Below, piece by piece: positions 11,607 to 23,343 of a stretch of DNA of 64,000 nt (its first letter is position 1; each line of letters begins with the position of its first letter). A model generated the notes under the pieces. It saw only the letters and a list, made by a program, of their open reading frames with translations. It searched no databases and was not told the DNA's origin. A program made the translations under genes and the position numbers. This DNA is from Serripes groenlandicus (lineage: Eukaryota; Mollusca; Bivalvia; Cardiida; Cardiidae): NCBI GenBank assembly GCA_031761405.1, contig JASEVX010000013.1, positions 45,016,105-45,080,104 of the forward strand, read 5' to 3'.

Positions 11607-12260
11607 CAAGGCCGTTACCAGAAAACTGTCGGCTTGAATGCAGTCAATAATTAATTATTTCTACCTGTTGGAAGCGAGTTTTGAAATTATCATTCATACC
11701 GTATTTTAGACTTCTTACAAATTCCACGAAATGGCAAAATAGAATTGCCTTGTTTAGGAGACGAACAGTATGAACATCTTCACGCCATATTACAATGGAA
11801 TTCTGTCGGATATTTCGCCATAGACTCTTAATTATGCGTATCACAATCTTAAAATGTGACAGCACAGAGGTCCAGATTAGATGAGGAATACAGCTCTTTC
11901 CCCCACAATGCCAAACCCTATGATGTTGGTACTCAAAAGAATCGTCTCAGTGATAATGATTTTAGAACATGCGAAACGCCCCATATCTAGAGCTCTGTAA
12001 ATTTTCAGCACATTCTTACAAAACATGTTGTTTATAACAATATTGTCCTTGAAACAGCGTAAGTGAATTCGGGATCATGTTAAGCAATTTCTGTGTTGTA
12101 CCACCCAATGCCGTTTCTAATGAACTGTCGGCTTGAAGCTGTTTTCGTGATAATTATAAGGACTGTATTTCTAAAATACTTCTAACGGAATCAACCATAA
12201 TACAAAAAACTAACAACGTTAACGCCTTGTTTAGGTGCGAAACTACAAATGTTCGTTCGT
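11607..12260. repeat. Diverged relatives of part of the 4,746-bp unit
   Basis: Phrases such as CCAAGGCCGTTACCAG, CTGTCGGCTTGAATGCAG, GGAAGCGAGTTTTGAAAT and GCCTTGTTTAGG recur in decayed form at 11607-11770 and 12085-12240. They parallel 10300-10630. These are older copies of the same segment. Confidence 0.65.
11896..11998. mobile_element. Family E hairpin element, internally deleted
   Basis: Contains CCAAACCCTATGATGTTGG, TACTCAAAAGAATCGTCTCA and a right side ending ATCTAGAGCTCT. The second hairpin arm is missing. Confidence 0.65.
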
Positions 12261-12582
12261 TGTTAATGAATAGGTGGGATGCGGTTGTCGACACGGCTTG
12301 TGTAACGGTAGGGAATCTTAACGGCATTAGAAAATGGTCAACAGTATCCATACCTTCTTCGATAGTCGAGGGCGTCTCCATGTCAATTGTATGAAGGTCA
12401 AATTATGCCAAATACATCCGCGGTCATGCTGATCTACAGCCAAATAGTTCCTAAAAAAAACAAAATACAAAAACTTACAACCTAAAAGCCTGGTTTAAGT
12501 GCGAAATTACACATGTTTGTTCGTTGCTTATGAATAGGTGGGAGGCGGTTGTGGACCCGGCTTGTGTATCGGTAGGGAATCT
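12225..12582. repeat. Direct repeat pair of about 95 bp
   Basis: The segments starting near 12230 and 12492 both read TTAGGTGCGAAA-type sequence through ATGAATAGGTGGGA, GACACGGCTTGTGT-like and GGTAGGGAATCTTA. Confidence 0.7.
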
Positions 12583-12616
12583 TAGCGATTAACAAAACTG
12601 GTTCAAAGCGCGTCGA

Positions 12617-12775
12617 GCCCCGGTAGTTCAATCGGTATCGACGTGGGTTGACCATGGGTGTTGAGTTCGAACCTCAGGACGTCATTCGTCTGTTCCACCA
12701 GTAGGAGAACAGTCTATGTGGAAAGGCAGCCGGTTGCTTGGAACTACTGTTTTGTGAAGTACTGGTCGTCGTAAT
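12617..12775 (+). mobile_element. tRNA-headed SINE
   Basis: The head GCCCCGGTAGTTCAATCGGT carries the B-box-like GAGTTCGAACCTC. The body includes GCAGCCGGTTGCTTGG and AAGTACTGG. Confidence 0.72.
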
Positions 12776-12874
12776 ATGACAAGCAAAGGGATATAGAGAC
12801 AACCATTTTGTGGACCAACAAGTTAACCTTTCAAATTCCGAGAACAGTTTGAGTATTTATATAAATATGTATAT

Positions 12875-13140
12875 GAACCGTACCGGGAGAAAACCAACAG
12901 TGTTGACTCGTCGTAAAGTATCGAACCGGATTAGCCTAAGCATGCCGCGTAGGCTTATCCGGATATACACATTTCGCCTTCTGTGGATTTTCTGTTTCAG
13001 AAATCATTACTCTATACCTATATCCCCCTGAGACGGAATGTGTCGGCCCGGATCAATCTGCGCGGACTGCGCAGGCCGATCTGGGTCGATACATTACGCA
13101 GAGGCCATATTGTTGGGTTTTTTTAAAGCGGGACGGCTCA
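12875..13140. mobile_element. Family B element, near complete
   Basis: Left GAACCGTACCGGGAGAAAAC, right GCGGGACGGCTC. The element is bounded by TATAT on the left and ATATA on the right, consistent with a 4-bp ATAT target duplication. Confidence 0.85.
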
Positions 13141-13202
13141 TATAAATACTATACTAGTCGTCATTGGTGGTTCATGCCAGACGTACTAATTTATAATACT
13201 AC

Positions 13203-13352
13203 GCCGGGTGATAGAGGTATAGAGTTATGATTCCTGAAACAGAAAAAAACAAAGGAGGCGAAAAGTGTCTGTCCGGGTAAGCCTGTGCTGCATTCTTAGG
13301 ATGATCCGGGTCGATACTTTTCGCAGAGTCCACAATGTTGGTTTTATCGTAA
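13203..13352. mobile_element. Family B element, left half missing
   Basis: Runs from GGGTGATAGAGGTATAGAG to GTCCACAATGTTGGTTTTATCG. Confidence 0.8.
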
Positions 13353-13355
13353 ATC

Positions 13356-13470
13356 GATCCCTGCTTGCGGTGGTCATGGTGAAGTGCAAAGCACATTTCC
13401 TGTCTGTGGCCTGGTTAGTTCCCCCAGGCTTCACGGAAAAGTAAACTGTGATATAACTGAAATAAGGTTG
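13356..13470 (+). mobile_element. SINE fragment
   Basis: Headless body ending GTAAACTGTGATATAACTGAAA. Confidence 0.5.
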
Positions 13471-13474
13471 TATG

Positions 13475-13640
13475 ACGTCAATGTCATAGATCCGATATGC
13501 AAATGAGATGCAGTATTTTAGCCAATCAAAATATTGATATCTTCTGTCCGGTACACTCGTTTGTCAAACGCGGTTTCTGCATCGCTAACAAAGGCAATGT
13601 GATGCATTAGAACCGGGTAGTTTTTAACAATTGATTTGCT
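13475..13640. other. Unassigned, with CRE-like and CCAAT-like motifs
   Basis: TATGACGTCAATGTCAT, ATGCAAAT and AGCCAATCAAAAT occur within about 70 bp. No gene starts nearby, so promoter activity is only a possibility. Confidence 0.25.
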
Positions 13641-13744
13641 GGTTTGTTTATGATGCATTGCGATGCGCGTAAAATACGATTTATGTTAACATACCAGAGG
13701 GTTTAATGTTTTAACATTTCAGTTCTTTATTAACGATAAGGAAC

Positions 13745-13940
13745 TCGCCGTGATTGAATGGTAAGCGTCTTGGATGATTTGGAACTGCGCGTCCCAGGTT
13801 CGATCCCCAGTCGCATCCGTCATGGTGGATTTTCCTTCGGTAATGAACATTTCCTATGCCTAGTACTGGTTTGTTTACCCTGGAATCATGAATAAGTAAA
13901 CTATCGCCGTAATATAACTGAAATAATGTTGAAATGGCGA
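13745..13940 (+). mobile_element. tRNA-headed SINE
   Basis: Decayed head TGATTGAATGGTAAGCGTC, B-box GGTTCGATCCCC, body CCTAGTACTGGTTTGTTTACCC, tail CGTAATATAACTGAAATAATG. Confidence 0.75.
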
Positions 13941-14045
13941 AAAACCGCAATAATAAAATGTGCACACGAAGCGGAATTTGTTTGTTTTGTATGTTGTTTG
14001 AATACGATTTCAACAAAGTTTCAATTTATAACGCGAAATAGCCTT

Positions 14046-14246
14046 GATAAGTAACAAGTATACTGGTCCATCTTTACACCAGCTAGTCAGTCGTAATGCT
14101 AACCCAACAATCCTGAGCGCCAAGAAGGGAAAGTCATTACTTCCAATTTTTAAAAGTATTTGGAATGATCCGACCGGGGGATCGAACCCGTGAACTCCCG
14201 CACCAAAGCGGAAGCTCTGCCACTACAACACTACACCACCGAGGCC
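14046..14246 (-). mobile_element. tRNA-derived SINE, reverse
   Basis: Reads CAGTCAGTCGTAATGCTAAC, then GGGGATCGAACCCGTGA (B-box reverse), then the head CTACACCACCGAGGC. Confidence 0.8.
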
Positions 14247-14279
14247 GTTAGAAACGGATCTAAAGGGTTCTGTTAAAAA

Positions 14280-14535
14280 GGTTTGATTTGTGTTTAACGC
14301 CGCTTTCCACAAATGTTCAGTTATATCACGGCGTGTCCTTGGTAAGTTATCAGTACCACTGGTCCATTTATCCTGACACAAGCCAGTCAGTCGTAATGCT
14401 AACCCCGCAACCCTGAGCGTCAAGGAGGGCAGCGTTTACTACCACTTTTAAAAGTCTTTGGTATGAACCAACAGGGGATCGAACCCGCGACCTCCCGCAC
14501 CCGGTGCGGTCGCTCTTACACTACATCAGGGAGTG
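14280..14535 (-). mobile_element. tRNA-derived SINE, reverse
   Basis: Body start GTTTAACGCCGCTTTCCAC and TCAGTTATATCACGGCG, then the same order of motifs as the neighbour. It lies in tandem with the copies at 14046 and 14597. Confidence 0.82.
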
Positions 14536-14596
14536 GTTTACGTGAAAAGGTAACCATGACACGCCGTTGACCATTAATCGAGAGGCTTTTTGTTTC

Positions 14597-14786
14597 GTTG
14601 AGGTTTTACGCCATTTTCGACATTAGTTCAGTTATATCACGGCGACAGTTCACTTATTCATGATCCCTGGGTAAACAAACCAGTACTAGGCTAGGAAATG
14701 TGCTTTTGCACAAAGGCACTCCAACTTGACCACAGCATCGCGATTGGGGATCGAATTCGGGACGCTAACCACTTTTCCAGGGCGGA
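14597..14786 (-). mobile_element. tRNA-derived SINE, reverse, second subfamily
   Basis: TTTTACGCCATTTTCGAC, TCAGTTATATCACGGCGACA, AAACAAACCAGTACTAGGC and GGGGATCGAATTCGGGACGC. This subfamily has a different tRNA-like head from the copies on its left. Confidence 0.8.
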
Positions 14787-14989
14787 TTCCTAATGAAGAG
14801 GCGTACTGCGATTTCAATCGTATCCGCAGAGTCCGATCTGAATCTACGAGAAGAAATTTCGTTCCGAATATGCATATTTCACAGACGTTGTTTCAATTTG
14901 CTCTTTGCAATTAAAATCCCTTTGAATGAGATTAAATGGATAAGCAGGCTGATTCTTACCGTAACTAGTAATAATTGATATAATGTTGA

Positions 14990-15735
14990 TTTTCATTGAG
15001 TATTAAATCAATCTTTCGAATATTCGATTGCGGTCCCCCTTTAACTCGGTGCGGTTCGATCATTTGAACTTGGGTGAAGATAATATATCTATAGTTAATG
15101 GGGAATAAAAGAAAAAGATAACAATGGAAGAATTCGGTTAAGACTTTACTCCGGGTATTTTCGAGCTTTACACTCGGAGTAAAACTTGTTTATATGTCAT
15201 CATAATTTATTTTGTCTCAAATCCATGTGAATTTCAAATTGAAAAAACAACAATTGCTTACAGTAGTGACAAACAGTGAATCTTTCAATACAACAGATAT
15301 ACACGATGGGGAAAACCCTGCCTTATCTCATTTAAGAACTGTTCTGACGCACTCTTTGAAAGTGTAAAGGTCACGTTGAATACAGTCTTAGTCAATGTAA
15401 TAATATATTCTAAAGGATACTGTTTGCTCGAGCGATAAAAAAAGCTAATAGATTATTAAATCGAATAGTTGATAATATCTTCTGGTATTGAAATTGATTT
15501 ATTGAGATAAAATCATTCTTTCACGGTTGCTTAAATAACATTTTGTACGGGGATAAAAAATAAAAATGGTCAAGTATACTTCATCGGATTTGTGTGGAAA
15601 GCGGGAAAATATTTAATTTTATCAGAATTGTTCGGCCTGAAAACTGGCCCCATTTGTCATTTGTTTGAAAATGGTTTCTAAATTCGATTTCAAAACTATT
15701 TTCTCGTTAACCAAACAGAGCCAGTATATAAACAA
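14990..15735. other. Unassigned AT-rich spacer
   Basis: No gene or repeat recognised apart from a small hairpin near 15145-15184 (TTTACTCCG/CGGAGTAAA). Confidence 0.5.
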
Positions 15736-15739
15736 TTAT

Positions 15740-15874
15740 CTCCCTTAGACACAATGTTTTCAACTCTTTTAGATAATTACATTTAGATTAATAAAGATAT
15801 TCAATAGTTTTCCCTAGATTTTTTTTTTAAAAATCGTCTCCTGCAGATGTTTTGTATGTGGAAAAAGGGGTAAT
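15740..15874. mobile_element. Family C fragment
   Basis: ACACAATGTTTTCAACTC through GTCTCCTGCAGATGTTTTG and GGAAAAAGGGG, the right half of a C element. Confidence 0.65.
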
Positions 15875-15915
15875 AGTAAGTGTCTGAATGTATAAAAACC
15901 GATCGGAAACTATTT

Positions 15916-16147
15916 TTAACCCCTTTCCCTCATATAGACGCTTTCTGACGCCTCTGCAGCAAACTGCTTTTTGAAAACATGTCGACAAAAGAAGAAATTG
16001 CTCAAAACGAGCAATTTCTCCTTTTATCACCATGTTTTCAACTCTTTTCCATTATTGTACTTTCATTCATAGGGAGTTTCCAATTGTTTTCTGGTATGTT
16101 TTCAAAGTCGTCTTTCCTGCAGATTTGTGGTATGCGGGAAAGGGTTG
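15916..16147. mobile_element. Family C TTAA hairpin element
   Basis: TTAACCCCTTTCCCTCATA at left, GCGGGAAAGGGTTGA at right, and a central palindrome GAGAAATTGCTC/GAGCAATTTCTC type. TTAA-flanked CCCTTT termini resemble piggyBac-superfamily miniature elements; that assignment is inference. Confidence 0.82.
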
Positions 16148-16254
16148 AGGTCACAAAAACGTGATACTAAGGCAGAGTTTTACGTGACGCGTCAAATACA
16201 ATTATGTTCAGAAGTATAACAGATTTTAGACATGTTTTCAATGAAAATATTTGT

Positions 16255-16460
16255 TTAACTCTTTCAGCGCCACAGGCAATATTGAGGTTTTTGCAAACAA
16301 TGCAGATTCAGGCGAGTCAGCTCGTAACGAGCTGTCTCACCTGAAATCAGCATTGTTTGCCTTTTAGTTACCAGAATAGTCCAAGACTTTCATAACTTGA
16401 AAAATGGACATACCCGATTTTGAACATGGAAGAGTCTACTTTAAACAATTCGGCGCTGAA
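16255..16460. mobile_element. Family D TTAA hairpin element
   Basis: TTAACTCTTTCAGCGCC at left and ATTCGGCGCTGAA at right, with a central hairpin GAGTCAGCTCG/TAACGAGCTGTCTC. The right-hand TTAA is lost. Confidence 0.82.
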
Positions 16461-16467
16461 TCATTAC

Positions 16468-16814
16468 TTAAAGGTGCTAAACTCCAGGTGAGGATCAAAT
16501 TGTTAAAATGTTGAAACTTCTGCAAATATTGCTAATTGTGACAACAAAGTAAGTGATAAATAAATCAAATCTATTTTTGAAGTAAATGTCGAAAAAACAG
16601 TTCAATTGAAAGTCATGAAAATGTTCAAAATTTGGCTTACTTGGAATGTCTACCCAGTAACAATGAAGCATACAAGATGTTTTTTATACTGGAAAGTGAA
16701 ATGATTTACTTTATTTTTTATCCCAGAATTATGATCATAATATTTCAAGACAACTTTTGAACAGTTCTAAAACTTTGACTAAACTATCTATAATCTGGAG
16801 TGCAGCACCTTTAA
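16468..16814. mobile_element. Family H inverted-repeat element
   Basis: Left TTAAAGGTGCTAAACTCCAG, right CTGGAGTGCAGCACCTTTAA. The inside is AT-rich, and a second copy at 22496 shares internal phrases in the opposite orientation. Confidence 0.8.
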
Positions 16815-17103
16815 ACCGATAGCATGGTACCCTGTGCCACAAGTATAGAGCCAGTCCAGCTAGGGTACCGGCGCAGTCTAACCAGGCTCTTTAATGTTGG
16901 CAGCTAAACTCAACAAATTTATCTTGATATTCCTTGAATTTAATATGGAATCTTCCAAATGTAAAGCTGGCCAAGTCCATTTTCAAAAACAAAGTAAGCA
17001 ATGTTAGGGTTAATGGCCGTATTTCAATGGAGCATTTGTAAATTTCAATACTATTTATATTGTAGTCTTCGAGTAGACCATTATATGTATATAACCCTTT
17101 TAC

Positions 17104-17590
17104 AGAGCTCTAGATAAGGAGCATAAACTCCTTATCCGATCCGCTGACCCTATGTTGTGGGTACTCAAAAGAATCGTCTCAACGAGACGCTTTTTTTGAG
17201 TACCTACAACATAGGGTTTGGTTGGAAGATAAGAAAGATATTATGGGGAAAAGAGCTGTTAACCCCTCCTTATCTGAACCACTGCCCTTTCTTACATACA
17301 GACACTTTCTGACGCATATGTAGCTGAAGACTTTTGAAATCATTGTGATTTTGCTCTAAAATCCTTATTTTATCCACTGACCCTATGTTGTTGGTACTCA
17401 AAAGAATCGTCTCAATGAGACGATTATTTTGAGTACCTACAACATAGGGTTTGGTTGGATAATAAGAGAGATATTGTGGGGAAAAGAGCTGTTAACCCCT
17501 CCCTCCCTATCTGAACCTCTGCCCTTTCTTACATACAGACACTTTCTGACGCATATGTAGCTGAAGACTTTTGAAATCATTGTGATTTTC
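17104..17590. repeat. Tandem duplication (about 235 bp) containing two family E hairpins
   Basis: E copies lie at 17104-17281 and 17357-17518. Each carries ACCCTATGTTGT...GGTACTCAAAAGAATCGTC followed by its near-perfect reverse complement. Each is followed by the same sequence beginning CTGCCCTTTCTTACATACAG. Confidence 0.85.
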
Positions 17591-18080
17591 AACATTATTT
17601 AATAATGATTCTTTCATTTATAGAAACATTCCATACTTTTGCCAAGATGTTTTTAATAGTCGTCTGCTGTAGATGTGTTGTATGTTGGAAACCGTTGACC
17701 CATGTGATACTTTAGGTTCGTCTTCTCCGAAAATATATTAGGAATGATATTCGGATGTTGTTAAACTCTTTCCCATATACAACAAAACCAGTGAACGAAT
17801 TTTATAACATGTAGGCAAATAAATGGAAAAATGTCTTAAATAAAATTAAGTTATTACAACTGTCTAGTTATTGTGAGTAATTACATCTTTTGCTACACTG
17901 TTTTTCAAATTAGCCTCTGCTGCAGATGCGTCAACGAGCAACTATAAGTGGGAAAGTTGATTTCCATGTATGTTCCAAAAGGTTGTTATAAATTACTATG
18001 AGCATCTTTTTTCCATTATGTTTACAAGTTTCGTTTGCTTGAAAGGCGTCGCAAGTCGTTTGTATGCGGTACGGGGTTTG
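17575..18080. mobile_element. Decayed family C fragments
   Basis: TAGTCGTCTGCTGTAGATG (about 17660), AGCCTCTGCTGCAGATGCG (about 17915) and a weaker third stretch at 18000-18080 match the right half of C elements. Confidence 0.45.
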
Positions 18081-18086
18081 GACATT

Positions 18087-18334
18087 TCGAGGGCTTGGCG
18101 TGAAACGGTTGTAACTAAAATTGGTATTTTTTTCCCAATGTAAATCAACCTACCATAAAGTCTTTATAAGCGTTAAATCATTTTTCTTGGTAAACAATGG
18201 AAATTTAGGTGCCATTGCTCGTTTTGAGCAATGGCACCTAAATTTGCATTGTTTACAAAAGGGTCAAAATTGCCCCTAAATCAGGGTTTTCGAAATAGGT
18301 TTTTAGTTACAACTGTTTCACGCCAAGCCCTCGA
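18087..18334. mobile_element. Family A element, independent copy
   Basis: Complete TCGAGGGCTTGGCG termini. The centre is a near-perfect palindrome, GGTGCCATTGCTCG/TTTTGAGCAATGGCACC, flanked by arms that pair across most of the element. Confidence 0.9.
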
Positions 18335-18404
18335 TTTTCTTTGATATTTTTCTCTTAAATTCATATCTTGAATAATATGCAAATTCAGCCCGAGCATAGA
18401 AAAA

Positions 18405-18745
18405 TGTACAAGTTGGCTTTCATTTGGGTAAAAACCAATAGCACTACCTTATCAAAGATATTTAGAATTTTTCAAACAGAATCTACTATATTTCTAAAAA
18501 CTTATAGGGCGTAAAAATATACAAGTTGGCTTTCGGTCTGTTAGTGTAACAACCTATGTTATTACCTGACCAAAGATATTTAGAATTTTTCGAACAGAAT
18601 CCACAATATTTGTTAAATATATAGGGCTTAAAAATGTACAAGTTGGCTTTCGGTCGGTTAGTGTAACAACCAATGCCATTCCCTGACCAAAGATATTTGG
18701 AATTTTTTAAACAGAATCTACATAACGTATTGGGCGTAAAAGGAC
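18405..18745. repeat. Three-copy tandem repeat of about 110 bp
   Basis: Each copy begins TACAAGTTGGCTTTC and contains CAAAGATATTTAGAATTTTTC-type sequence and a TAGGGCGTAAA-type end. Confidence 0.85.
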
Positions 18746-18749
18746 GCTA

Positions 18750-19970
18750 TGATGTATAAGGAACGCCTAAACAAACAATAAAAACAATTTTATCACATTT
18801 CATATTTAAAACCTTTGGCACTTAATACAAGGTAATCATCTACTGTTGATACTCGGTTATTGAGGAGGAGCGTCAGGCATAAAGAGACCTTATGGCGGAG
18901 TTACGACTCGCGAAAGTGGTTTAACGGCATTGTGATTTATCAAAATTCGGCAAGTGGTAGACGAATAGGTGTTCTAGGTTACATATTATTGTTAAAGAAA
19001 TATCTTTGGCGAATTTTAAATAAATTAAAAACAATCCAATTATTGTTAAAATATTCTAGCGACATTTCAATTTTAAGTCGCCTTATGTTTATTTGATATC
19101 ATCGAGCCAGTTATTGTAATCTCTTCAGTTGTAAGCTAATTTTATCCGAATACAAATTGAAATAAGAAAGTAATGGTTATTTCTTTAACCATACCATCAT
19201 TGTCGCAAAAACGTCCATTTTGACGTCAAAAAAACCGACGTTATTTCAAAGGTATGATTCCAACTTAAGCGAGTCCGTGTATTCGCACAGGCTCGTCACA
19301 GTCTTCATCGTCCGTCGCCAAGCATTACATTTTAAGAAATAAAAAAAAAAAAAATCTCAACTTCAAACTTTTTTTTTTTTTTTTACGTCGGATGTCAAAA
19401 CTTTGTCTATGACCGTGTAAGGGTAACTTTACCTATTTTTACATGTCGTGGACTCGTTTTGGTCGTTTATCGAACCGAGTTAAAACTATACATTTTAAAG
19501 TCTTTAAAACTAACAAAAAAACGATCTGCTAGTTTAATCTTATAGAAATCCTTCACCTATTGAACGCTTATTGTACTATATCGAATTTGACATTGGGTTA
19601 TTTGTTTATAATTTTTAAACAAAAATCCGAAAAGTTAATTTCAAAACTGATTTGCCAATATATATATGTGATATTTTCAGTAAAATTTCGTCTAGATGGA
19701 ATAACCAAAGATATATCTAGAATAAAAGTAGGATTTAAATTAATTTAATAAATATAAATAGGTAGACAGTTGAATGAATATATAAGCCATTTTTTAAAAT
19801 TCATCGAATTTAATGTTCACGGGTCAATCAAAGATTGAAACGATATTTACCGCGTCTGGCACAAATGAGTGTCTTGTTTCTTTTGCCTCTACGTTCAGTA
19901 TAGACTCAGATATGCGAGCAAGTATACATGTAGACTCATATTCGCATGTCTAATCAAATTTCATACTAAA
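18750..19970. other. Unassigned AT-rich spacer
   Basis: No gene recognised. A poly-A run at about 19341 and a poly-T run at about 19370 are close enough to form a hairpin. Confidence 0.5.
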
Positions 19971-19974
19971 GGCT

Positions 19975-20180
19975 TTAACTCTTTCAGCCAATATTGAGCA
20001 TTTTGCAAACAATGCAGATTCAGGTGAGTCAGCTCGTAACGAGCTGTCTCACCTGAAATCTGCATTGTTTGGCAGTGAGTTATAAAAATATCCCAAAACA
20101 TCCTATAACATGAAAATAGAGTCGCCCGAGTTTGAACAGGGAAGAGTCTACTTTTAAACAATTCGGCGTGAAAGGGTTAA
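19975..20180. mobile_element. Family D TTAA hairpin element
   Basis: TTAACTCTTTCAGCC at left, GGCGTGAAAGGGTTAA at right, both with TTAA. The central arm pair is GCAGATTCAGGTGAGTCAGC and its reverse complement. Confidence 0.87.
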
Positions 20181-20182
20181 TA

Positions 20183-20318
20183 ATGGTAGTAATGGTTTTT
20201 CCGCCTTGAAGATCAGCATTGTTGGATTATTACCATTACGACTCACTCATCTGTGTCGGGATAACTGGTCCAGTAGAACTGGTAGCTTACCTAGGAAACA
20301 ACGTGATATAACTGAATA
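20183..20318 (+). mobile_element. SINE fragment
   Basis: Body only: TTACGACTCACTCATCTGTG, CCAGTAGAACTGG and the tail GTGATATAACTGAATAAA. Confidence 0.6.
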
Positions 20319-20332
20319 AAACATTATGTAGA

Positions 20333-20550
20333 AGACAGTGGTGCAGTGGAAGACAGTGGTGCAGAGGTAGAGCGTCGGCCTCTCACATCAAAGGTCCCTG
20401 GTTCGAGTCCCGTGATGAGCGGGTCCTGACTTTGGGAATTTTTCCACACAATCGGCGCGAGTACTGGTTAAGTATCCAGGAAGCAGACATCGAGCGTGAT
20501 TAATATAAGCTTAAAGCTTGTTTCGCAATCGATTTAAAATAAATAAGTTT
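20333..20550 (+). mobile_element. tRNA-headed SINE, separate subfamily
   Basis: The head GTGGTGCAGAGGTAGAGCGT contains an A-box, and GGTTCGAGTCCC is a B-box. The body includes GCGAGTACTGGTTAAGT, and the tail is AAATAAATAAG-like. Confidence 0.75.
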
Positions 20551-20599
20551 AAAGTTTAAACTGAATAAAAGGTGGAAGCGGCGTAAACTACCAATAATT

Positions 20600-20935
20600 A
20601 TTGGTTGATTGATTGATTGATTGATTGGATTGATTGATTGATTGATTTGGGTTTGACGCGGTTTTTAACCATTTCTCAGTTATATCACGGCGGCAGTTCA
20701 CCTACTCATGCATTTCCTGGTTTTCTCACACCAGTACTCCACACAACAATCTTCCCAAGCAACTGGCTGCTTTTCCACATCGATTTAGCCCATTGGTGGA
20801 AGACGAATGACGCATGTCGCATTGACTTTTGTCAATCCTCGGAAAGAAAGCCGGCCGAGCCGGGATTCGAACTCACAACCCCTGGATTGACAGCCCGCGT
20901 CGCTACCGACTGAGCTACCGGGGCTCGGCTAAACA
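20600..20935 (-). mobile_element. Full-length tRNA-derived SINE, reverse
   Basis: On the minus strand the head is GCCGAGCCCCGGTAGCTCAG, with B-box GAGTTCGAATCCCGG pairing into a tRNA-like acceptor (GCCGAGCC...GGCTCGGC). The body ends in CCGTGATATAACTG and an (AATC)n tail, seen on the plus strand as (GATT)n at 20604-20646. The head is the most tRNA-like in the window, but it is fused to a SINE body, so I do not call a tRNA gene. Confidence 0.85.
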
Positions 20936-21016
20936 ACCAACAACAAAATATACGCAAATCTTTAACATGAGCATTCGCTGACCGCCTATATGGTACCATT
21001 GACCTAGATGCACATT

Positions 21017-21242
21017 TTAACCCTTTCCCACATACAACAAATTTGCAGCAGACGACTTCGAAAACCAGATATGCACAAATATCGAAAGTCTCTTCAAACG
21101 AAAGTTTGTATAGAGTTGAAAACATTGTGACAAAGGCAGAAATTGTTCATGATGAGCTATTTCTCCCTTTTGCCACACTGTTTTCAAAAGTCGTCTGCGA
21201 CATCATGTGCGTTAAAATGCGTTTTGCATGTGGGAAGGGTTA
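21017..21242. mobile_element. Family C TTAA hairpin element
   Basis: TTAACCCTTTCCCACATACA at left, GCATGTGGGAAGGGTTAA at right. Confidence 0.87.
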
Positions 21243-21644
21243 AAACAAATATCTACAAGTTCATCCTATGATAAGTATAACGCCCATACCTATTTGAGTA
21301 ATATTCTAAAGGAGATTCCATAAGCCTTCATTTGTATGGGGCGCGGCTCATCTATTAAAATGTAGTAGAATATATATATTTACATATATGATGCAGCAGT
21401 TTTGTTTTAACTCTTTATGTGTATTGCTGATAATTATTTGCGACCCTTTCACGTTTTCATTGTTAAGCGTTTTCCCTTATAAAAACACATCGTTACATGT
21501 TGTATATTTATGAGACAAACCATCCTACTATATATTGTCATATTCGTAAAAGTTTTTATTGTGAAAAAAGCAAGCCAATGATAACAAAAATAGAGTTAAC
21601 GCAGGTAATGTTTTCAGAAGACAATCTACTCAAGAAAATGGTTC

Positions 21645-22245
21645 GAGTTGACATGTTCTACTTATGAGTCGAGTTAAACTATATATTCGAATTTTCACAT
21701 ATTCGACTTATCGCGAGATCATGAGCTTGAATTAAACTATATATTCGAATTTTCACATATTCGACTTATCGCGAGATCATGAGCTTGAATTAAACTATAT
21801 ATTCGAATGTACCCATCTTCGAATTTTCACGAGTACACGGGTCGAAATAAACAAAATATTCGAATTTCCACATATTCGACTTATCGCGAGATCATGAGCT
21901 TGAATTAAACTATATATTCGAATTTTCACATATTCGACTTATTGCGAGATCATGAGCTTGAATTAAACTATATATTCAAATGTTCCCATCTTCGAATTTT
22001 CACGAGTACACGGGTCGAAATAAACAAAATATTCGAATGTTCCCATCTTCGAATTATCACGAGTACACGGGTCGAAATAAACAAAATATTCGAATGTTCC
22101 CATCTTCGAATTTTCACGAGTACACGGGTCGAAATAAACAAAATATTCGAATTTTCACATGTTCGACATATCGTTAGTCCACCGGTTCGAGTTAAACGAT
22201 ATATTCGAATGTTCACAAGTTCGACTTCTCGCGAGATCACTGTAT
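21645..22245. repeat. Minisatellite of about 60 bp, about ten copies
   Basis: The unit contains ATATTCGAATTTTCACATATTCGACTTATCGCGAG-type sequence. A variant arm (TTCACGAGTACACGGGTCG) alternates in the right part. Open frames across it, such as 21942-22301, are by-products of the repeat. Confidence 0.9.
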
Positions 22246-22495
22246 GTGAACGATGTTTAAACATTACACTGACAAACCTATTCAACCAGCATCAACAGTA
22301 GACAATAACGTGGCAATTTAACATTTTTGCTGATACCAGACGCGATTTGAAGCCTCTGAAACTAACGACATCTGAAAACATTTTGAGAAATGGCGAAATT
22401 GTTCCGTCTATAGACCAATGTTCCCCCATTCCTCCTTTTGTGTTTCCGGCACTACGTCAAATTCAAATTTTACAATGTTTTCAAAACAGACAGCT

Positions 22496-22853
22496 TTAAA
22501 GGTACTGAACTCCAGATTGAAAATAATTTAGTCAACATTTTTTGAAACTGTTTATAAGTTGTCTTGAAATATTAGATTCATAATTCTGGGATACAATAAG
22601 AGTAATAATTCCACTTTCCAGTACAATAAACATCTAAATATTGATCGTGTATGCTTTATTTGTACTGGATAGATATACCCAGTAAACCAAATGTTGTAAA
22701 TTGTCAAGACTTTCTATTGACTGCTTTTCAACATTTACTGCCAAAGTAGTTTTGAACTATGTATTACTTACTTTGTTGTCACTATTAGCAATATTTGCGG
22801 AAGTTTCAACATTTCAAAAGTTTGATCTCCATCTGGAGTTCAGTACCTTTAAA
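22496..22853. mobile_element. Family H inverted-repeat element
   Basis: Left TTTAAAGGTACTGAACTCCA, right TGGAGTTCAGTACCTTTAAA. Inside, AATATTAGATTCATAATTCTGGGAT matches the first copy in reverse. Confidence 0.85.
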
Positions 22854-22866
22854 GCAAAATACCATA

Positions 22867-23081
22867 TTAACTCTTTCGGCGCCAAAGGTAATATTGCGCT
22901 TTTTGCAAACAATGCAGATTCAGGTGAGTCAGCTCGTAACGAGCTGTCTCACCTGAACTCTGCATTGTTTGGCTGTGAGTTATAAAAAATATTCCAAAAA
23001 TCCTATAACATGAAAATAGAGTCGTCCGAGTTTGAAACATGGAAGAGTCTACTTTAAACAATTCGGCGCTGAAAGAGTTAA
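22867..23081. mobile_element. Family D TTAA hairpin element
   Basis: TTAACTCTTTCGGCGCC at left, GGCGCTGAAAGAGTTAA at right. Confidence 0.9.
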
Positions 23082-23343
23082 GTAAAAAGGAAAAAGTTTA
23101 TCACAATAAATTAAAACTACTTTATACAAAAACAACTACAAAAATAACGTGCACGAGTGTTCTGTGCACACATTGGTTACCTGCCTTCATAGCAGGGTTC
23201 TATTCCATTTCATAAAAGTGACGAAACGAGGAAAACAATACTAACAGAGGAAAACATAACAAAAATGGATACTATGTTGACATGAACGAAAAATAATCAG
23301 ACATAGCATGTGAAAGAAGCAACAAAGTCGCACTTGCATACAT

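Noticed and set aside
20849..20935. Possible true tRNA gene on the minus strand
   Set aside because: Well-formed tRNA-like head, but followed directly by the SINE body and repeated at 39.9-40.05 kb and 35.4 kb; treated as a SINE head.
21942..22301. 119-codon frame
   Set aside because: Lies in the 60-bp minisatellite; open on both strands.
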